Assembly (NCBI RefSeq): GCF_003574625.1
Contig: NZ_QNUJ01000001.1
Coordinates: 310,001-374,000, forward strand
Direction of reading: 5' to 3'
DNA from: Shinella zoogloeoides
GTDB taxonomy: Bacteria > Pseudomonadota > Alphaproteobacteria > Rhizobiales > Rhizobiaceae
DNA length: 64,000 nucleotides
Shown in pieces: positions 7,931-17,348 of this stretch; position 1 is the first letter of the stretch, and every line of letters begins with the position of its first letter. The position numbers and the translations under genes are program-made. A model generated the notes under the pieces. That model was not told where the DNA came from. It saw only the letters and a list, made by a program, of their open reading frames with translations, and did no database searches.

Positions 7931-9733
7931 ATGGGCATCTACACTGCAGCCATGAAGAAACCGCGTTCCACACGTGTGCCTCAGTCTCCGGAGGGTCCCT
8001 ATGAACATGAAGGAAATTTCGTCCGGGGCACCCTCCAGAAGCAGGATCTGAACCGTTTTCTCGATTTCGTCGTCGCGCTCTATGACGAAGGTGAGCGTAT
8101 ATTCGGGGCGCAGATCGCGCAGCGTGACATGCGTATCGTCATCGAACTGGTGCGTAATCACCTGTCGGGCGTGCTGGTAACAAAATCGTCTCTCGCCGCG
8201 TCGTCCGGGCTCTCTTATGGCACCGCGATGCGGGCGATCGACGCCATGCTCGGGGCGAAGCTGATCGTCGCGCGACCGCGGACATCAACAGGACTTTCCT
8301 ATTCGCTGCATCCTTCCGGTGACCTGATCTCGCGATGGCATGCTTTCTCCCATCGCGGGGAGAGATTGTTACGGGACGTGACGACCGAAGCCGATGCGGA
8401 AAGGGTGCCTTCGCAACGGCGCGCGGCGCCGGATGTTGCCGCCGGCATCATTCCCCCGCCGGTCGTCCTGGACAGCAAGCTCTCGCTCGGGCGGGCGCTG
8501 CGCGTGCTGTTGCATGCGGATACTACCTTCATGGCGATGAGCGCGCTCAAGCGCCAGCTCGAACTCATTCTCGGCGTGCCGATCGAAGCCCATGCCCGTG
8601 CCATCGACCCGCTGCATGCCGAAATCGTGGCCAATAGCAGGCGGTCGCAATCGCGCTATGATCTTATCGCCTGCGATCTGCCATGGTTCGGCGAGATGGG
8701 GTATCATGGGCGCCTGTTGCCGCTCGACGGGCTGATGGCTGAGAAGCCGGTGGACCTTGAGGATATCTACCCGGATGCGCTGGCAAGCTCACGCCATGGC
8801 GGCCGGCAGCTCGGCATTCCCATGTTGATGACAGGCGAGGTGCTGGCTTACCGCACCGACCTGATGCAGGAGCGGGGCTTGGAGCCACCGCGCACGGCGC
8901 AAGATGTGATCGGAGCCGCTCGGCGGCTCCATGATCCGGCAAAGGGCATTTTCGGAATCGTGTGGAATGGCGGCCGCGGCACGGCGCTGGGCCATAGCTT
9001 TATCATGATGATGGGTGCGTTCGGGCGCCCGATCGTCGATCTTCCGCGCACGGAACGAGGTTTCGAAGTCGCAGGCGCACGGGGCGAGGAGCTGCGCCCG
9101 ACGTTTTTGTCGGAGGAGGCAAGGGATACGGTGGACTACATGCGGGCGTTGATCGAGGTGTCGCCGCCGAACATCCTCGACATCACCTGGTTCGAACGCG
9201 CAAGCATCTATGCCAATGGCAACGCGGCTCTGGCTTATTCGCATTCGCTGCTGGCCCACCTGCATGAGGCCGTTCCCCAATCGCCGGCCTATCGCAAGAC
9301 CGGATATCTGCCGCATCCCACAGGCCGCAACGGCCGGCCGATCGTACCGGTCGGCGGCTATGCCCTGGGAATACCCGCCAATATCGCGGCTTCGCGGATC
9401 GGCTCGGTGTGGGAGGCGCTGCGCGTGCTCACCTCGTCGAATGCAGTCAAGCTCTATCTCATGAACGGGAGCCTCGCGAGTTCGCGCATCAGCGTCAGCC
9501 GCGATCCGGAAATCCGCTCGATCTCGCCCTTCATCGGCGCCATCGATGATTTCAACACGAAAGGCTATCTAGGGATGTGGCCGCGTCCCCCTATCGTCGG
9601 CGTACCCGAAATCATCGCAATTGCAGGCGAGGAAATTCACGATCTCTTGAGCGGTCGCAAAGCGGTCATGCGGGCCTTGACCGATGCGCAGAACCGCGCG
9701 GATGCCGTGATGCGGCAGGAAGGTCATTACTAA
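7931..9733 (+). CDS. Winged-helix regulator fused to a type-1 solute-binding protein
   Basis: A 600-residue protein with no signal peptide (MGIYTAAMKKPRSTRVPQSP). Residues about 60-150 read as a winged helix-turn-helix (IVIELVRNHLSGVLVTKSSL, then SYGTAMRAIDAMLGAKLIVA). From about residue 185 to the end the protein resembles family-1 extracellular sugar-binding proteins of CUT1 transporters (RYDLIACDLPWFGEM, GIPMLMTGEVLAYRTDLM, FGIVWNGGRGTALG, IVPVGGYALGIP). The whole binding protein therefore seems to be reused as a cytoplasmic ligand sensor attached to a DNA-binding domain. It lies directly upstream of, and codirectional with, a CUT1 sugar operon it probably controls. The start could also be the Met at codon 8. 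Confidence 0.8.
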   Translation: MGIYTAAMKKPRSTRVPQSPEGPYEHEGNFVRGTLQKQDLNRFLDFVVALYDEGERIFGAQIAQRDMRIVIELVRNHLSGVLVTKSSLAASSGLSYGTAMRAIDAMLGAKLIVARPRTSTGLSYSLHPSGDLISRWHAFSHRGERLLRDVTTEADAERVPSQRRAAPDVAAGIIPPPVVLDSKLSLGRALRVLLHADTTFMAMSALKRQLELILGVPIEAHARAIDPLHAEIVANSRRSQSRYDLIACDLPWFGEMGYHGRLLPLDGLMAEKPVDLEDIYPDALASSRHGGRQLGIPMLMTGEVLAYRTDLMQERGLEPPRTAQDVIGAARRLHDPAKGIFGIVWNGGRGTALGHSFIMMMGAFGRPIVDLPRTERGFEVAGARGEELRPTFLSEEARDTVDYMRALIEVSPPNILDITWFERASIYANGNAALAYSHSLLAHLHEAVPQSPAYRKTGYLPHPTGRNGRPIVPVGGYALGIPANIAASRIGSVWEALRVLTSSNAVKLYLMNGSLASSRISVSRDPEIRSISPFIGAIDDFNTKGYLGMWPRPPIVGVPEIIAIAGEEIHDLLSGRKAVMRALTDAQNRADAVMRQEGHY

Positions 9734-9749
9734 CCCATCCGCCGGCGGA

Positions 9750-9764
9750 TGCGGCAATGCCGCA
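9750..9764 (+). terminator. Possible terminator hairpin after the fusion regulator
   Basis: TGCGGC and GCCGCA form a 6-bp GC-rich stem with an AAT loop, followed by GTTTTA, 17 bases after the stop at 9733. The T-run is short, so efficiency is uncertain. The site is also a perfect 15-base palindrome and could instead be an operator. Confidence 0.4.
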
Positions 9765-9768
9765 GTTT

Positions 9769-9783
9769 TATCCATTATGGATA
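9769..9783. promoter_or_regulatory. Candidate operator palindrome before the CUT1 operon
   Basis: TATCCAT and ATGGATA are exact 7-base inverted arms around a single T. The AT-rich site lies in the 273-base gap (9734-10006) between the fusion regulator and the operon starting at 10007. No gene is seen in the rest of this gap. Its position suits binding by the regulator encoded just upstream; this is inference. Confidence 0.45.
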
Positions 9784-10006
9784 TATTTGAGGCTGGCCTC
9801 CGACGGCGGCTCGTCCTAGCGTGTGCTCATTCGAACCGCATATTGCGGAACGCAGTGGAGGCTGCGGACACTGGGAAGGGCAGGGACCTGACGGCCGAGG
9901 CCGGAAGGATTACCGCGCAAGCACTATCAATAGAAGCCGGCAGACAGGGAGCGGCCGCCGCATGGCGCCGCGCCGGTGGACAGTCGCGTCCGGAGGAGAG
10001 ACCATC

Positions 10007-10849
10007 ATGGCGTTCAAATACGCTTTCAATACATGGGCCTATTCGAGTTTTCCTGCTTGGGTTCCATCCTATTCGCTGGAGGAAACGATCCGGCGCATCG
10101 CGGCTATCGGCTATGATGGTATCGAGATCGGTTGCGCGGCGCCGCATGCCTGGCCGTCTCACCTTTCCCAAGAGCATCGTCGGGACCTGAAGGCGCTGAT
10201 GGGGGATGTCAACCTCAAGCCCGTCTCGCTGCTGCCCGCCCCCGGTGGCGGACCGGGCAACAATCCGGCCTCGCTGCTCGAGGCGGAACGCACGGCCACG
10301 ATTGCCCATTACAAGGAAGTGGTGGATCTCGCCCATGATCTCGGCGCCGAGCGCGTCCTCTATATAGCCGGCTGGCGCTCCTTCGGCACCGGATACCAGC
10401 AGGCTTGGGACTGGAGCTTGACTGCTCTTAGGGAAATTGCCGCGCATGCCCGCGACAAGGGCATCGGCATCAGCATCGAGCCGACCTCGTCGGACTCCAA
10501 TCTGATCGACACGCCCGGGCAGGCGCTGCTGCTGCGGGAGCAGGCAGGGTCGGACAATGTCAAGGTGATGTTCGACACCTTTCATGCGCTTTACCGGAAC
10601 GAGATCAGTTCCGACTACGTGCACGAAATGGCCGCGCATCTCGATCATGTGCACTTCGCCGATACCGACCGGCTGCCCCCGGGCGAGGGCACGGTTGACT
10701 GGTACGGGGTCATGAAGGCGCTCAAGGATATCGGCTTTAAGGGCTACTTGACCATGGAAGCGGGCTTCAGCGGCCGCAATTTCGATCCCGATCGGGTTGC
10801 CCGCAGCGCGATCGGTTACCTGAAGGATCTCGAAAAGACGCTGGATTGA
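10007..10849 (+). CDS. Sugar phosphate isomerase/epimerase-like TIM-barrel protein
   Basis: A 280-residue xylose-isomerase-like barrel related to ketose 3-epimerases. YDGIEIG near residue 42, GISIEPTSSDSN near 155, VMFDTFHALY near 190, HVHFADTD near 219 and YLTMEAGFSG near 252 supply the expected Glu/Asp/His metal ligands. The start at 10007 follows GGAGGAGAG; the longer upstream frame has no comparable site. It is the first gene of the CUT1 operon that includes an alcohol dehydrogenase, so it probably interconverts the imported or oxidised sugar. Substrate unknown. Confidence 0.8.
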   Translation: MAFKYAFNTWAYSSFPAWVPSYSLEETIRRIAAIGYDGIEIGCAAPHAWPSHLSQEHRRDLKALMGDVNLKPVSLLPAPGGGPGNNPASLLEAERTATIAHYKEVVDLAHDLGAERVLYIAGWRSFGTGYQQAWDWSLTALREIAAHARDKGIGISIEPTSSDSNLIDTPGQALLLREQAGSDNVKVMFDTFHALYRNEISSDYVHEMAAHLDHVHFADTDRLPPGEGTVDWYGVMKALKDIGFKGYLTMEAGFSGRNFDPDRVARSAIGYLKDLEKTLD

Positions 10850-10872
10850 TTGTGTAGGGAGGAGGAAACCCA

Positions 10873-12180
10873 ATGAAGCTTGAATTGAGACGACGCGGGC
10901 TCGCCAAGGCGGCGACGTCGGTGATCATGCTGGCCACCGCGTCGACCGCGCTGGCGCAGGAGAATGTCGTTACGCAATGGGACCAGTTTTCCAATGCCGG
11001 CATCACCGCCGCCGGCCCGGCGATGGATGAACTGATCAAGATATGCGAAGCGTCGCTTAAGGACGTCAAGATCCTTCGCACGGTGGTCCCGTCGATCGGC
11101 ATCCGCGAGAGTTACCGGCTCGCCGTATCCGCCGACAAGACGCCGGACCTCGGCTATACATGGCCTGCCGCCTCGGTGCTGGCAGGATATGCCCGAACGG
11201 GCAAGGTGGCACCGCTCGACGACTACTACAAGAAGTACGGCTGGGAGAACGTCAACGCCTTCTACCGCGGCCGCAATTCCTATCAGGGCAAGCTCTACGC
11301 CGTTCCGATGGAGCAGGACCTGATGGGTGTATACTACAACAAGGCGATGTTTACGGAATTGGGTCTCGCCGTGCCGACGACCTATGCCGAGTTCAAGGAT
11401 GTCGTCGAAAGGATCAAGGCGGCCGGGCGCGTTCCGATCGCGTTCGGTAACCGTGACCGCTGGCCGGCCACCAATACGATGAGCCTGATCCTCGGCCTGA
11501 CCGCCGGACGTGCGGATGAAGAGAAGGTGTTCTTCGGCGACGAGCCCTGGAGCAATCCGAAGTTCAAGCTAGCAGCCGAGACGTTCCAGCGATGGGCCAA
11601 TGACGGATATTTCCCGCGGGGTTTCAACGGCATCGGTTACGACGAGGCGAACGCCCTGTTCCTGGGCGGCCGTGCGGCGATGACCATCACCGGCACCTGG
11701 GTGCTGCAGGACATGGCGCGGGGCGCCAAGTTCGATCTCGGCGTGTTCATGCTACCGCCGATTGCCGACGACGTTCCGGCCGGTACGATGTGGGGCGAAG
11801 GTTCGCAGTGGCAGATTTCCGCTGCCGCGGCACAGAACGTCAAAGACGCCGCGGCGAGCTACATCGACTGCCTGACGTCCAAGGATAGCCGGAAGGTCTG
11901 GGTCGAAAAGGGATATCTCGTCCCCATCGGCACGACGCCCGACGAACTGAAGAACTGGGAAACCCTGCCAGTCGTGAAGGACTTCTACGCGGAGGGTCTC
12001 AAGACTCCGGACGCGAACTTCTATGACCTGCACACCACGGTCCCAGAGAGCGTGACACAGGTGCTCTATCCCGAGCTTCAGAAGCTGATCGGCGGCGAGA
12101 CGACCCCGGACGACTTCCTTGCCGCCATGCAGGCGTCCTGGAAGGCCGCCATCGACAAGGGGGAGCGCTGGGTCCCCTGA
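10873..12180 (+). CDS. CUT1 sugar ABC transporter solute-binding protein
   Basis: A 435-residue family-1 extracellular binding protein. The N-terminus is a signal peptide (MKLELRRRGLAKAATSVIM, then STALAQE). GVYYNKAMFTELGLAVPTTY is a hallmark of the family, as are the W-rich FFGDEPWSNPKFKLAAETFQ region and the ITGTWVLQDMARG segment. GGGAGGAGGAAA precedes the ATG. It would deliver substrate to the permeases at 12236 and 13099. The fusion regulator at 7931 carries the same fold and may sense the same ligand. Confidence 0.92.
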   Translation: MKLELRRRGLAKAATSVIMLATASTALAQENVVTQWDQFSNAGITAAGPAMDELIKICEASLKDVKILRTVVPSIGIRESYRLAVSADKTPDLGYTWPAASVLAGYARTGKVAPLDDYYKKYGWENVNAFYRGRNSYQGKLYAVPMEQDLMGVYYNKAMFTELGLAVPTTYAEFKDVVERIKAAGRVPIAFGNRDRWPATNTMSLILGLTAGRADEEKVFFGDEPWSNPKFKLAAETFQRWANDGYFPRGFNGIGYDEANALFLGGRAAMTITGTWVLQDMARGAKFDLGVFMLPPIADDVPAGTMWGEGSQWQISAAAAQNVKDAAASYIDCLTSKDSRKVWVEKGYLVPIGTTPDELKNWETLPVVKDFYAEGLKTPDANFYDLHTTVPESVTQVLYPELQKLIGGETTPDDFLAAMQASWKAAIDKGERWVP

Positions 12181-12209
12181 CGCCGCCGCAGTAAAACCGG
12201 ATGGCGGCG
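12181..12209 (+). promoter_or_regulatory. Intercistronic hairpin after the CUT1 binding-protein gene
   Basis: CGCCGCC (12181-12187) pairs exactly with GGCGGCG (12203-12209). The stem starts on the base after the stop codon and has no T-run. It resembles the stems after other binding-protein genes in this window and may protect the upstream message. Confidence 0.45.
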
Positions 12210-12235
12210 TGAGCCGTCATCCTCAAACATTGGAT

Positions 12236-13102
12236 ATGATGATGTACCGCAGCCGACAAGCCTGGCTCTTTGTGCTTCCCGCACTGCTGCTCTATGGCGC
12301 TTTCGTTGCAGTCCCGATCCTCCAGGTTGCTGCCTACAGCATGTTCTCCTGGGATAATGGATCGATCAAGGCGTTCGGCGGCCTGTCGAACTACACCCGG
12401 CTCATGTCCGACAACGTTTTCTGGACGGCGCTCGGCCACAACGCCATCTGGGCGGTGCTCACCCTGTGCTTTCCGCTGCTGATCGGCCTCGTCCTCGCCT
12501 CCATCCTGGCCGAACGCTCGCCGCGTCTCGTCAGGATCATGAGCGCCGTCTATTTTCTGCCGCGGACGATCCCGCTGGTCGTTGCCGGCATCATTTGGGG
12601 ATGGATCTACAATCCGGTATTCGGACTTCTGAACTATCTTCTCGATATGGTGGGGCTCGGCTCTTGGGGCGGCGCCTGGCTCGCCGAGCCCGGCTCGGCG
12701 CTGATATCGCTCAACGCCGCCGGCGCCTGGACCTTCTACGGCTTCTGCATCCTGATCTATCTCTCGGCGATCCAGTCGATCGATCCGTCGCTCTATGAAG
12801 CGGCATCGCTCGACGGTGCGAGCTGGGGGCAGCGCTTCCGCTTCATCACCGTCCCGCTGCTTAAGAGCACGACCCTGTTCCTCAGCCTCTACTCCGCGAT
12901 CGAGGCCATGCGCTTCTTCGATCTGGTCTGGGTCACCACGCAGGGAGGACCCGGCTACGACACCGAAGTCCTGACCACGCATATCTACAAGACGTTCTTC
13001 CTGGTCGGCGATTTCGGCTATGCCGCAGCGCTCTCCGTGGTGCTTTTGGTGATCGTGCTTCTTGTCGGCAGCCTGAGTTATCGCATCCTGAGGCAGTCAT
13101 GA
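12236..13102 (+). CDS. CUT1 sugar ABC transporter permease (MalF type)
   Basis: About 288 residues with six predicted membrane segments, starting with RQAWLFVLPALLLYGAFVAV. The ATPase-contacting EAA loop is YEAASLDGASWGQRFRFITV. Three consecutive ATG codons (12236, 12239, 12242) are possible starts. A longer in-frame extension overlaps the binding-protein gene and is unlikely. Its stop overlaps the next permease start (ATGA), so the pair is translationally coupled. Confidence 0.9.
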   Translation: MMMYRSRQAWLFVLPALLLYGAFVAVPILQVAAYSMFSWDNGSIKAFGGLSNYTRLMSDNVFWTALGHNAIWAVLTLCFPLLIGLVLASILAERSPRLVRIMSAVYFLPRTIPLVVAGIIWGWIYNPVFGLLNYLLDMVGLGSWGGAWLAEPGSALISLNAAGAWTFYGFCILIYLSAIQSIDPSLYEAASLDGASWGQRFRFITVPLLKSTTLFLSLYSAIEAMRFFDLVWVTTQGGPGYDTEVLTTHIYKTFFLVGDFGYAAALSVVLLVIVLLVGSLSYRILRQS

Positions 13103-13917
13103 CCCGTACCTCGCGTATTCTTCAGCATATCGTTCTGCTGGTCTTTGCGCTCTATGCGCTGATGCCGATCTATCTGGTGCTGCTTGCCTCCGTTCGCAGC
13201 GAGTCCGATCTGTTCTCCGGGCCGCTTTCGCTGCCCTGGCCGATCGACTTCTCGAATTTCAGGCGCGTCTGGTTCGAGAGCGGCTTCTCGCAATTCATCG
13301 TCAACAGTCTGGTGATCAGTGCCGGCTCGACCCTTCTGGTCGTGCTGACGGCGCCGCTGGCGGGATTTGCCTTCGCTAAGCTCAAGTTTAAGGGCAAGGA
13401 GGCGGTCTTCGCGCTCTTTCTTGCGGGCCTAGTTGTGCCTGCACCCTCAGTGATCGTCGCGCTTTACGGTGATTTGCAGGCTTTGGGGCTTCTCAACACC
13501 CGGATCGGGGTCATCCTGCCGCAAGCGGCGCTGTTGCTGCCGTTCTCCATCTTCATGATGCGTACGGTGATGGAGGATGTGCCGGACGAACTGCTCGAGG
13601 CGGCGGTCATCGATGGTGCGACCTTGTTCGAGACCTATGTGAAGGTCGTGCTCCCGGTGGTCCGCCCCGGCCTCCTGTCGTTGGCTCTGATCGCCTTCCT
13701 GTTCTCCTGGCAGGAATATCTGCTGCCGCTCGTGGTGATTCAGGACGAAGCTCTCAAGCCGCTGACCGTCGGCGCCGCCACGCTCCAGGGCCGCTATGGC
13801 GTCGACTATGGCGGGATCGCTGCCGCAGGCATCATCGCCTTCGCACCGATCGTCGCCCTTTTCCTGATCCTCCAGCGGTCCTTCACCCGCGGACTTACAG
13901 CCGGCGCCGTCAAATAA
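13099..13917 (+). CDS. CUT1 sugar ABC transporter permease (MalG type)
   Basis: A 272-residue membrane protein with about six segments and the EAA loop LEAAVIDGATLFETYVKVVL. The periplasmic and second-segment pattern FSGPLSLPWPIDFSNFRRVW is typical of MalG-like subunits. It pairs with the permease at 12236 and the ATPase at 15013. Confidence 0.92.
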   Translation: MTRTSRILQHIVLLVFALYALMPIYLVLLASVRSESDLFSGPLSLPWPIDFSNFRRVWFESGFSQFIVNSLVISAGSTLLVVLTAPLAGFAFAKLKFKGKEAVFALFLAGLVVPAPSVIVALYGDLQALGLLNTRIGVILPQAALLLPFSIFMMRTVMEDVPDELLEAAVIDGATLFETYVKVVLPVVRPGLLSLALIAFLFSWQEYLLPLVVIQDEALKPLTVGAATLQGRYGVDYGGIAAAGIIAFAPIVALFLILQRSFTRGLTAGAVK

Positions 13918-13943
13918 TCATTCGAGAATTCCGGAGTCATTTC

Positions 13944-14966
13944 ATGAAAGCTGTCTTTCTTCCTGGCAACAAGCGCGTCGAAATCCGCGCCGTCGAAGTG
14001 CCGAAGCCGCGCCAGGACGAGGTGCTCGTCCAGGTCAAGGCGTCCTGCATCTGCCGCAGCGACCTGAGTCTCTATTATGGCAATGCTGTCGTCGGCGGCG
14101 ATGCGGCCGGGCGCTGCATCACAGGCCACGAGCCAGCGGGTATCATTGTCGAGGTCGGTTCGGCGGTACGGCAATTCAAGAAGGACGACCGGGTGGCGAT
14201 CCATCTCGCCGTTGGCTGCGGCGTCTGCGCCTATTGCCGCGCCGGTCACTTCCATCTCTGCGCCGAATGGACCTGCCTGGGCTTCACGGCGGATGGCGGC
14301 AATGCGGAATATATCGCGGTGCCGGAACGCAACCTGCTGCGTCTCCCCGACAGCATGTCCTATCTGGCGGGCGCGATCTCGACGGATGCCTTCGGAACGC
14401 TGTGCAGCGCGGCGCGAAAACTCGGCATCAACGGTCTCAGCACCGTGGGTATCTGGGGACTGGGTCCGATGGGATCGGCCGGCGTGCTTGCCGCCAAGGC
14501 GCTTGGCGGCAAGGTCATCGCGCTCGATCCGATCGCGGAGCGTCGCGAGTTCGCGGCGAGCCTCGGCGCCGATCTGGTGCTGGACCCGACATCGCCGATG
14601 GCTCGTGAGGAAATCATGGATTTCGCCGGCGGAAGGGGGGTGACCGCGGCGCTCGATTGCTCGGGCAACGGGGCTGCCCAGAACATGGCGCTCGATGTCG
14701 CCGCTCCCTTCGCCAAGGTGGCCTTTGTCGGCGAGAGCCGGGAAACGACAATCAAGACGAGCGATCAACTGATCCGCAAGCAGGTCAGCCTGATGGGCTC
14801 ATGGTATTTCGGCGTGTCGGAGTATGACGACATCCTGCATATCGTCGAGACGAGCAAGATCGATCTCGAAAAGCTGGCTACCCATACATTCTCCCTGGAC
14901 GAGGCCGAGACGGCCTTCCGGCTGTTCGACGAGCGTAAGACGGAAAAAGCCGTCTTCCTCATGTGA
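13944..14966 (+). CDS. Zinc-dependent medium-chain alcohol/polyol dehydrogenase
   Basis: A 340-residue MDR-family enzyme. Catalytic zinc ligands are visible as CICRSD near residue 38 and GHEPAG near residue 66. Structural zinc cysteines lie in [16 protein letters not shown] near residues 92-107. The nucleotide-binding fold is [21 protein letters not shown] near residue 168. It probably oxidises the sugar or polyol imported by the surrounding CUT1 system with NAD(P). It sits between the second permease and the ATPase, which supports a role in the same pathway. Confidence 0.9.
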   Translation: MKAVFLPGNKRVEIRAVEVPKPRQDEVLVQVKASCICRSDLSLYYGNAVVGGDAAGRCITGHEPAGIIVEVGSAVRQFKKDDRVAIHLAVGCGVCAYCRAGHFHLCAEWTCLGFTADGGNAEYIAVPERNLLRLPDSMSYLAGAISTDAFGTLCSAARKLGINGLSTVGIWGLGPMGSAGVLAAKALGGKVIALDPIAERREFAASLGADLVLDPTSPMAREEIMDFAGGRGVTAALDCSGNGAAQNMALDVAAPFAKVAFVGESRETTIKTSDQLIRKQVSLMGSWYFGVSEYDDILHIVETSKIDLEKLATHTFSLDEAETAFRLFDERKTEKAVFLM

Positions 14967-15012
14967 GGCGCGACACCAGGATGACCGAAATACAGCGCAA
15001 GGGAGACAAGAC

Positions 15013-16119
15013 ATGGCGACGGTGAGTTTTGACAAGGCGCGGAAGGCCTTCGGCGCACATGAGGTTCTAAAGGGCATTACGCTCGATGTCGCCGACGGCG
15101 AGTTCGTGATCCTTGTCGGGCCATCGGGTTGCGGAAAGTCGACGCTTCTGCGGATGCTGGCCGGGCTCGAACAGTCGACCGGCGGTGATATCCGGATCGA
15201 CGGCCGCAGCGTGATCGGCGTGTCTCCCAAGGACCGCGACATCGCTATGGTCTTCCAGACCTACGCCCTTTATCCGCATATGAGCGTGGCCGAAAACATG
15301 GGCTTCTCGCTCCGGCTTGCAAAAGCGCCGAAGAGCGTAGCGGACGGCAAAATTCGCGCTGCGGCCGACATGCTGGACCTCACTCAGTTGCTGGATCGCT
15401 ATCCCAAGCAGTTGTCGGGCGGCCAGCGGCAGCGGGTGGCCATGGGCCGCGCGATCGTTCGAGATCCGAAGGTCTTCCTGTTCGACGAGCCACTCAGCAA
15501 TCTTGACGCCAAGCTGCGTGTGCAGATGAGGGCTGAGATCAAGGCCTTGCACCAAAGGCTCAAGACGACGAGCATCTATGTGACGCATGACCAGGTCGAG
15601 GCAATGACGATGGCCGATCGGATCGTGGTCATGAACGGCGGCGGGGTCGAACAGGTCGGTAGCCCGCTCGAGCTCTACGACAACCCGGCCAATCTGTTTG
15701 TCGCAGGCTTCATCGGCTCGCCGGCGATGAACTTCATCGAAGGCACACTCGAGCCGGGACACGGATTCCGTGCCTCCGGCGGGGAAACGCTGCCACTGCC
15801 GCCGGACATCGAGGCATCGACCGAACGCACCGCGGTCTATGGTATTCGGCCGGAGCACATCGAAATCGCCAAGGATGACCAGACACCCACATTGAGGACC
15901 ACGGTCGCGATCGTCGAACCGATGGGTGCGGAGACACTGATTCAGGCGCATTTTGAAGGAGGAAACATCACACTTTCCTATCGTGGCAAGGAACGCTTCA
16001 AGGCTGGCGATCACTTGGCTCTGCTGTTGGACGAACAACAAGCTCATGTGTTTGATGCCAGGACTGGCGACAAATTGTCGGGTCACCACCAAGATGTTAG
16101 CGGGCCGGTTCTCCGCTAG
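15013..16119 (+). CDS. CUT1 sugar ABC transporter ATPase (MalK/UgpC type)
   Basis: A 368-residue single ABC domain with a C-terminal TOBE extension. Walker A is GPSGCGKST near residue 37, the signature is [19 protein letters not shown], Walker B is [12 protein letters not shown], and the TOBE region starts at [14 protein letters not shown]. The start at 15013 follows AAGGGAGACAAGAC; the longer upstream frame lies in the dehydrogenase gene. It energises the permeases at 12236 and 13099 and closes the operon. Confidence 0.93.
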   Translation: MATVSFDKARKAFGAHEVLKGITLDVADGEFVILVGPSGCGKSTLLRMLAGLEQSTGGDIRIDGRSVIGVSPKDRDIAMVFQTYALYPHMSVAENMGFSLRLAKAPKSVADGKIRAAADMLDLTQLLDRYPKQLSGGQRQRVAMGRAIVRDPKVFLFDEPLSNLDAKLRVQMRAEIKALHQRLKTTSIYVTHDQVEAMTMADRIVVMNGGGVEQVGSPLELYDNPANLFVAGFIGSPAMNFIEGTLEPGHGFRASGGETLPLPPDIEASTERTAVYGIRPEHIEIAKDDQTPTLRTTVAIVEPMGAETLIQAHFEGGNITLSYRGKERFKAGDHLALLLDEQQAHVFDARTGDKLSGHHQDVSGPVLR

Positions 16120-16185
16120 CTTTGTACCTCCTTGGTACGGTGAAAGGTTCGAATCCAGTGGGCCTCGCTTCCTACCGGTTTGAAT

Positions 16186-17328
16186 TTACCCGGATTCAGA
16201 AGCGTGGTTCGTAGAAAACTTCAAGACCAATTCGTAGGCTGTGCTTCGTCCGCCAGCCTCGCCTTTTTGCAGGACGCCTTTCGCCATCAGGTCTGCAATG
16301 TCGCGAGATGCCGTGTCCTGGGATGCGTTTGTCAATTTTGCCCACTTGGTCGATGTGAGATTGCCTTGGAAGTTTCCTTCTAACAGCCGGTTGAGGACCT
16401 TGGCTTGTCGCGGATTAAGATTGCTTGCGGCATGCATCTGCCAGAAATCATTTTTCAGGATCACGTTGTCGAGGGTCAACAGCGCCTCGCCAACAGCATT
16501 GCCCAGACGATCGAGGAACCACTCGATCCAATTCGTGATGTCGAGGCTATCCTTCCTGGTGATTGATTGCAGGGCTTCATAGTACCCGATGCGGGATCGC
16601 TCGATTGCTGCGGACATGGAATAAAGCCGCTGGGCGCCCCCACCACTGCGTGCAAGCGTCATGTCGGCGATTGTGCGAGTTATGCGGCCGTTTCCATCGC
16701 CGAAAGGGTGGATAGCAACGAACCAGAGATGAGCAATGGCTGCTTTGATGAGAGGATCCGGTTCGTGCGATCCGTTAAACCACTCAAGGAAAGCTGACAT
16801 CTCAGCTTCCACGCGGTCTGCGGGCGGAGCAACATAGTGGACTTTCTCGTACCCGAATGCGCCGGAAACAATTTCCATGCGGCCGCCAGAGTCGTCACGC
16901 CAATCGCCGACGCGAAGCTTATGACCCCATTCGTTGCGACCAGTCGGGAAAAGAGCTGCATGCCATTGGAACAGTCGTTCTGCTGTCAGTGGGTCTGCGC
17001 AATTGATCGTGGCATCGAGCGTGATATGGACGATGCCCTCAACAGAGTGGTTTGGCGTCACAAATCCATCGATATCGATGCCAAGCCGCCTGGCGAGCGA
17101 GGATCGAACCTGTTGCTCATCCAGTTGCTCTCCCTCGATCGCTGACGATTTTACAACATCGTCCGTCAACGCTCGTAGAAATGTTGCCTCGCGCGTACGA
17201 AATCCGAGACTCTCGGCGCGGCCAATAAGCCTTCCTTGATCGAGGCGTACGGCCGCAATCCTTGATGTAAGGCGGTCAATGCGCCAATCGAATTTCGGCC
17301 ATAGGGTGGCTTGCCAGATATAAGTCAT
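16186..17328 (-). CDS. Fic-family AMPylase with N-terminal inhibitory motif and C-terminal winged helix
   Basis: With the ATG at 17328 the protein has 380 residues. It begins MTYIWQATLWPKFDW, the usual start of DUF4172-Fic proteins. SSAIEGE near residue 62 matches the class II inhibitory helix ([ST]xxxE). HPFGDGNGR near residue 210 is the catalytic Fic motif with all key residues. The end (LNPRQAKVLNRLLE, then DTASRDIADLMAKGVLQ) is a winged helix. An in-frame TTG at 17415 would add residues encoded by the operator array, so it is less likely. Fic enzymes of this type AMPylate proteins. Low GC and lack of operon partners suggest transfer. Confidence 0.9.
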   Translation of the reverse strand: MTYIWQATLWPKFDWRIDRLTSRIAAVRLDQGRLIGRAESLGFRTREATFLRALTDDVVKSSAIEGEQLDEQQVRSSLARRLGIDIDGFVTPNHSVEGIVHITLDATINCADPLTAERLFQWHAALFPTGRNEWGHKLRVGDWRDDSGGRMEIVSGAFGYEKVHYVAPPADRVEAEMSAFLEWFNGSHEPDPLIKAAIAHLWFVAIHPFGDGNGRITRTIADMTLARSGGGAQRLYSMSAAIERSRIGYYEALQSITRKDSLDITNWIEWFLDRLGNAVGEALLTLDNVILKNDFWQMHAASNLNPRQAKVLNRLLEGNFQGNLTSTKWAKLTNASQDTASRDIADLMAKGVLQKGEAGGRSTAYELVLKFSTNHASESG

Positions 17329-17348
17329 ATCCCACGATAAAGCTCGTC

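Noticed and set aside
9777-10190. Plus-strand frame starting MDIFEAGL before the epimerase gene
   Set aside because: It overlaps the epimerase gene in another frame, has no ribosome site, and its composition is shadow-like.
11999-12982. Minus-strand frame antisense to the MalF-type permease
   Set aside because: Charged low-complexity composition with no family motif. The sense strand encodes a clear permease.
16145-16175. tRNA-like T-arm (GGTTCGAATCC) between the CUT1 ATPase and fic
   Set aside because: The T-stem pairs poorly and no anticodon arm, D-arm or acceptor stem can be built. At most a decayed att or tRNA fragment.
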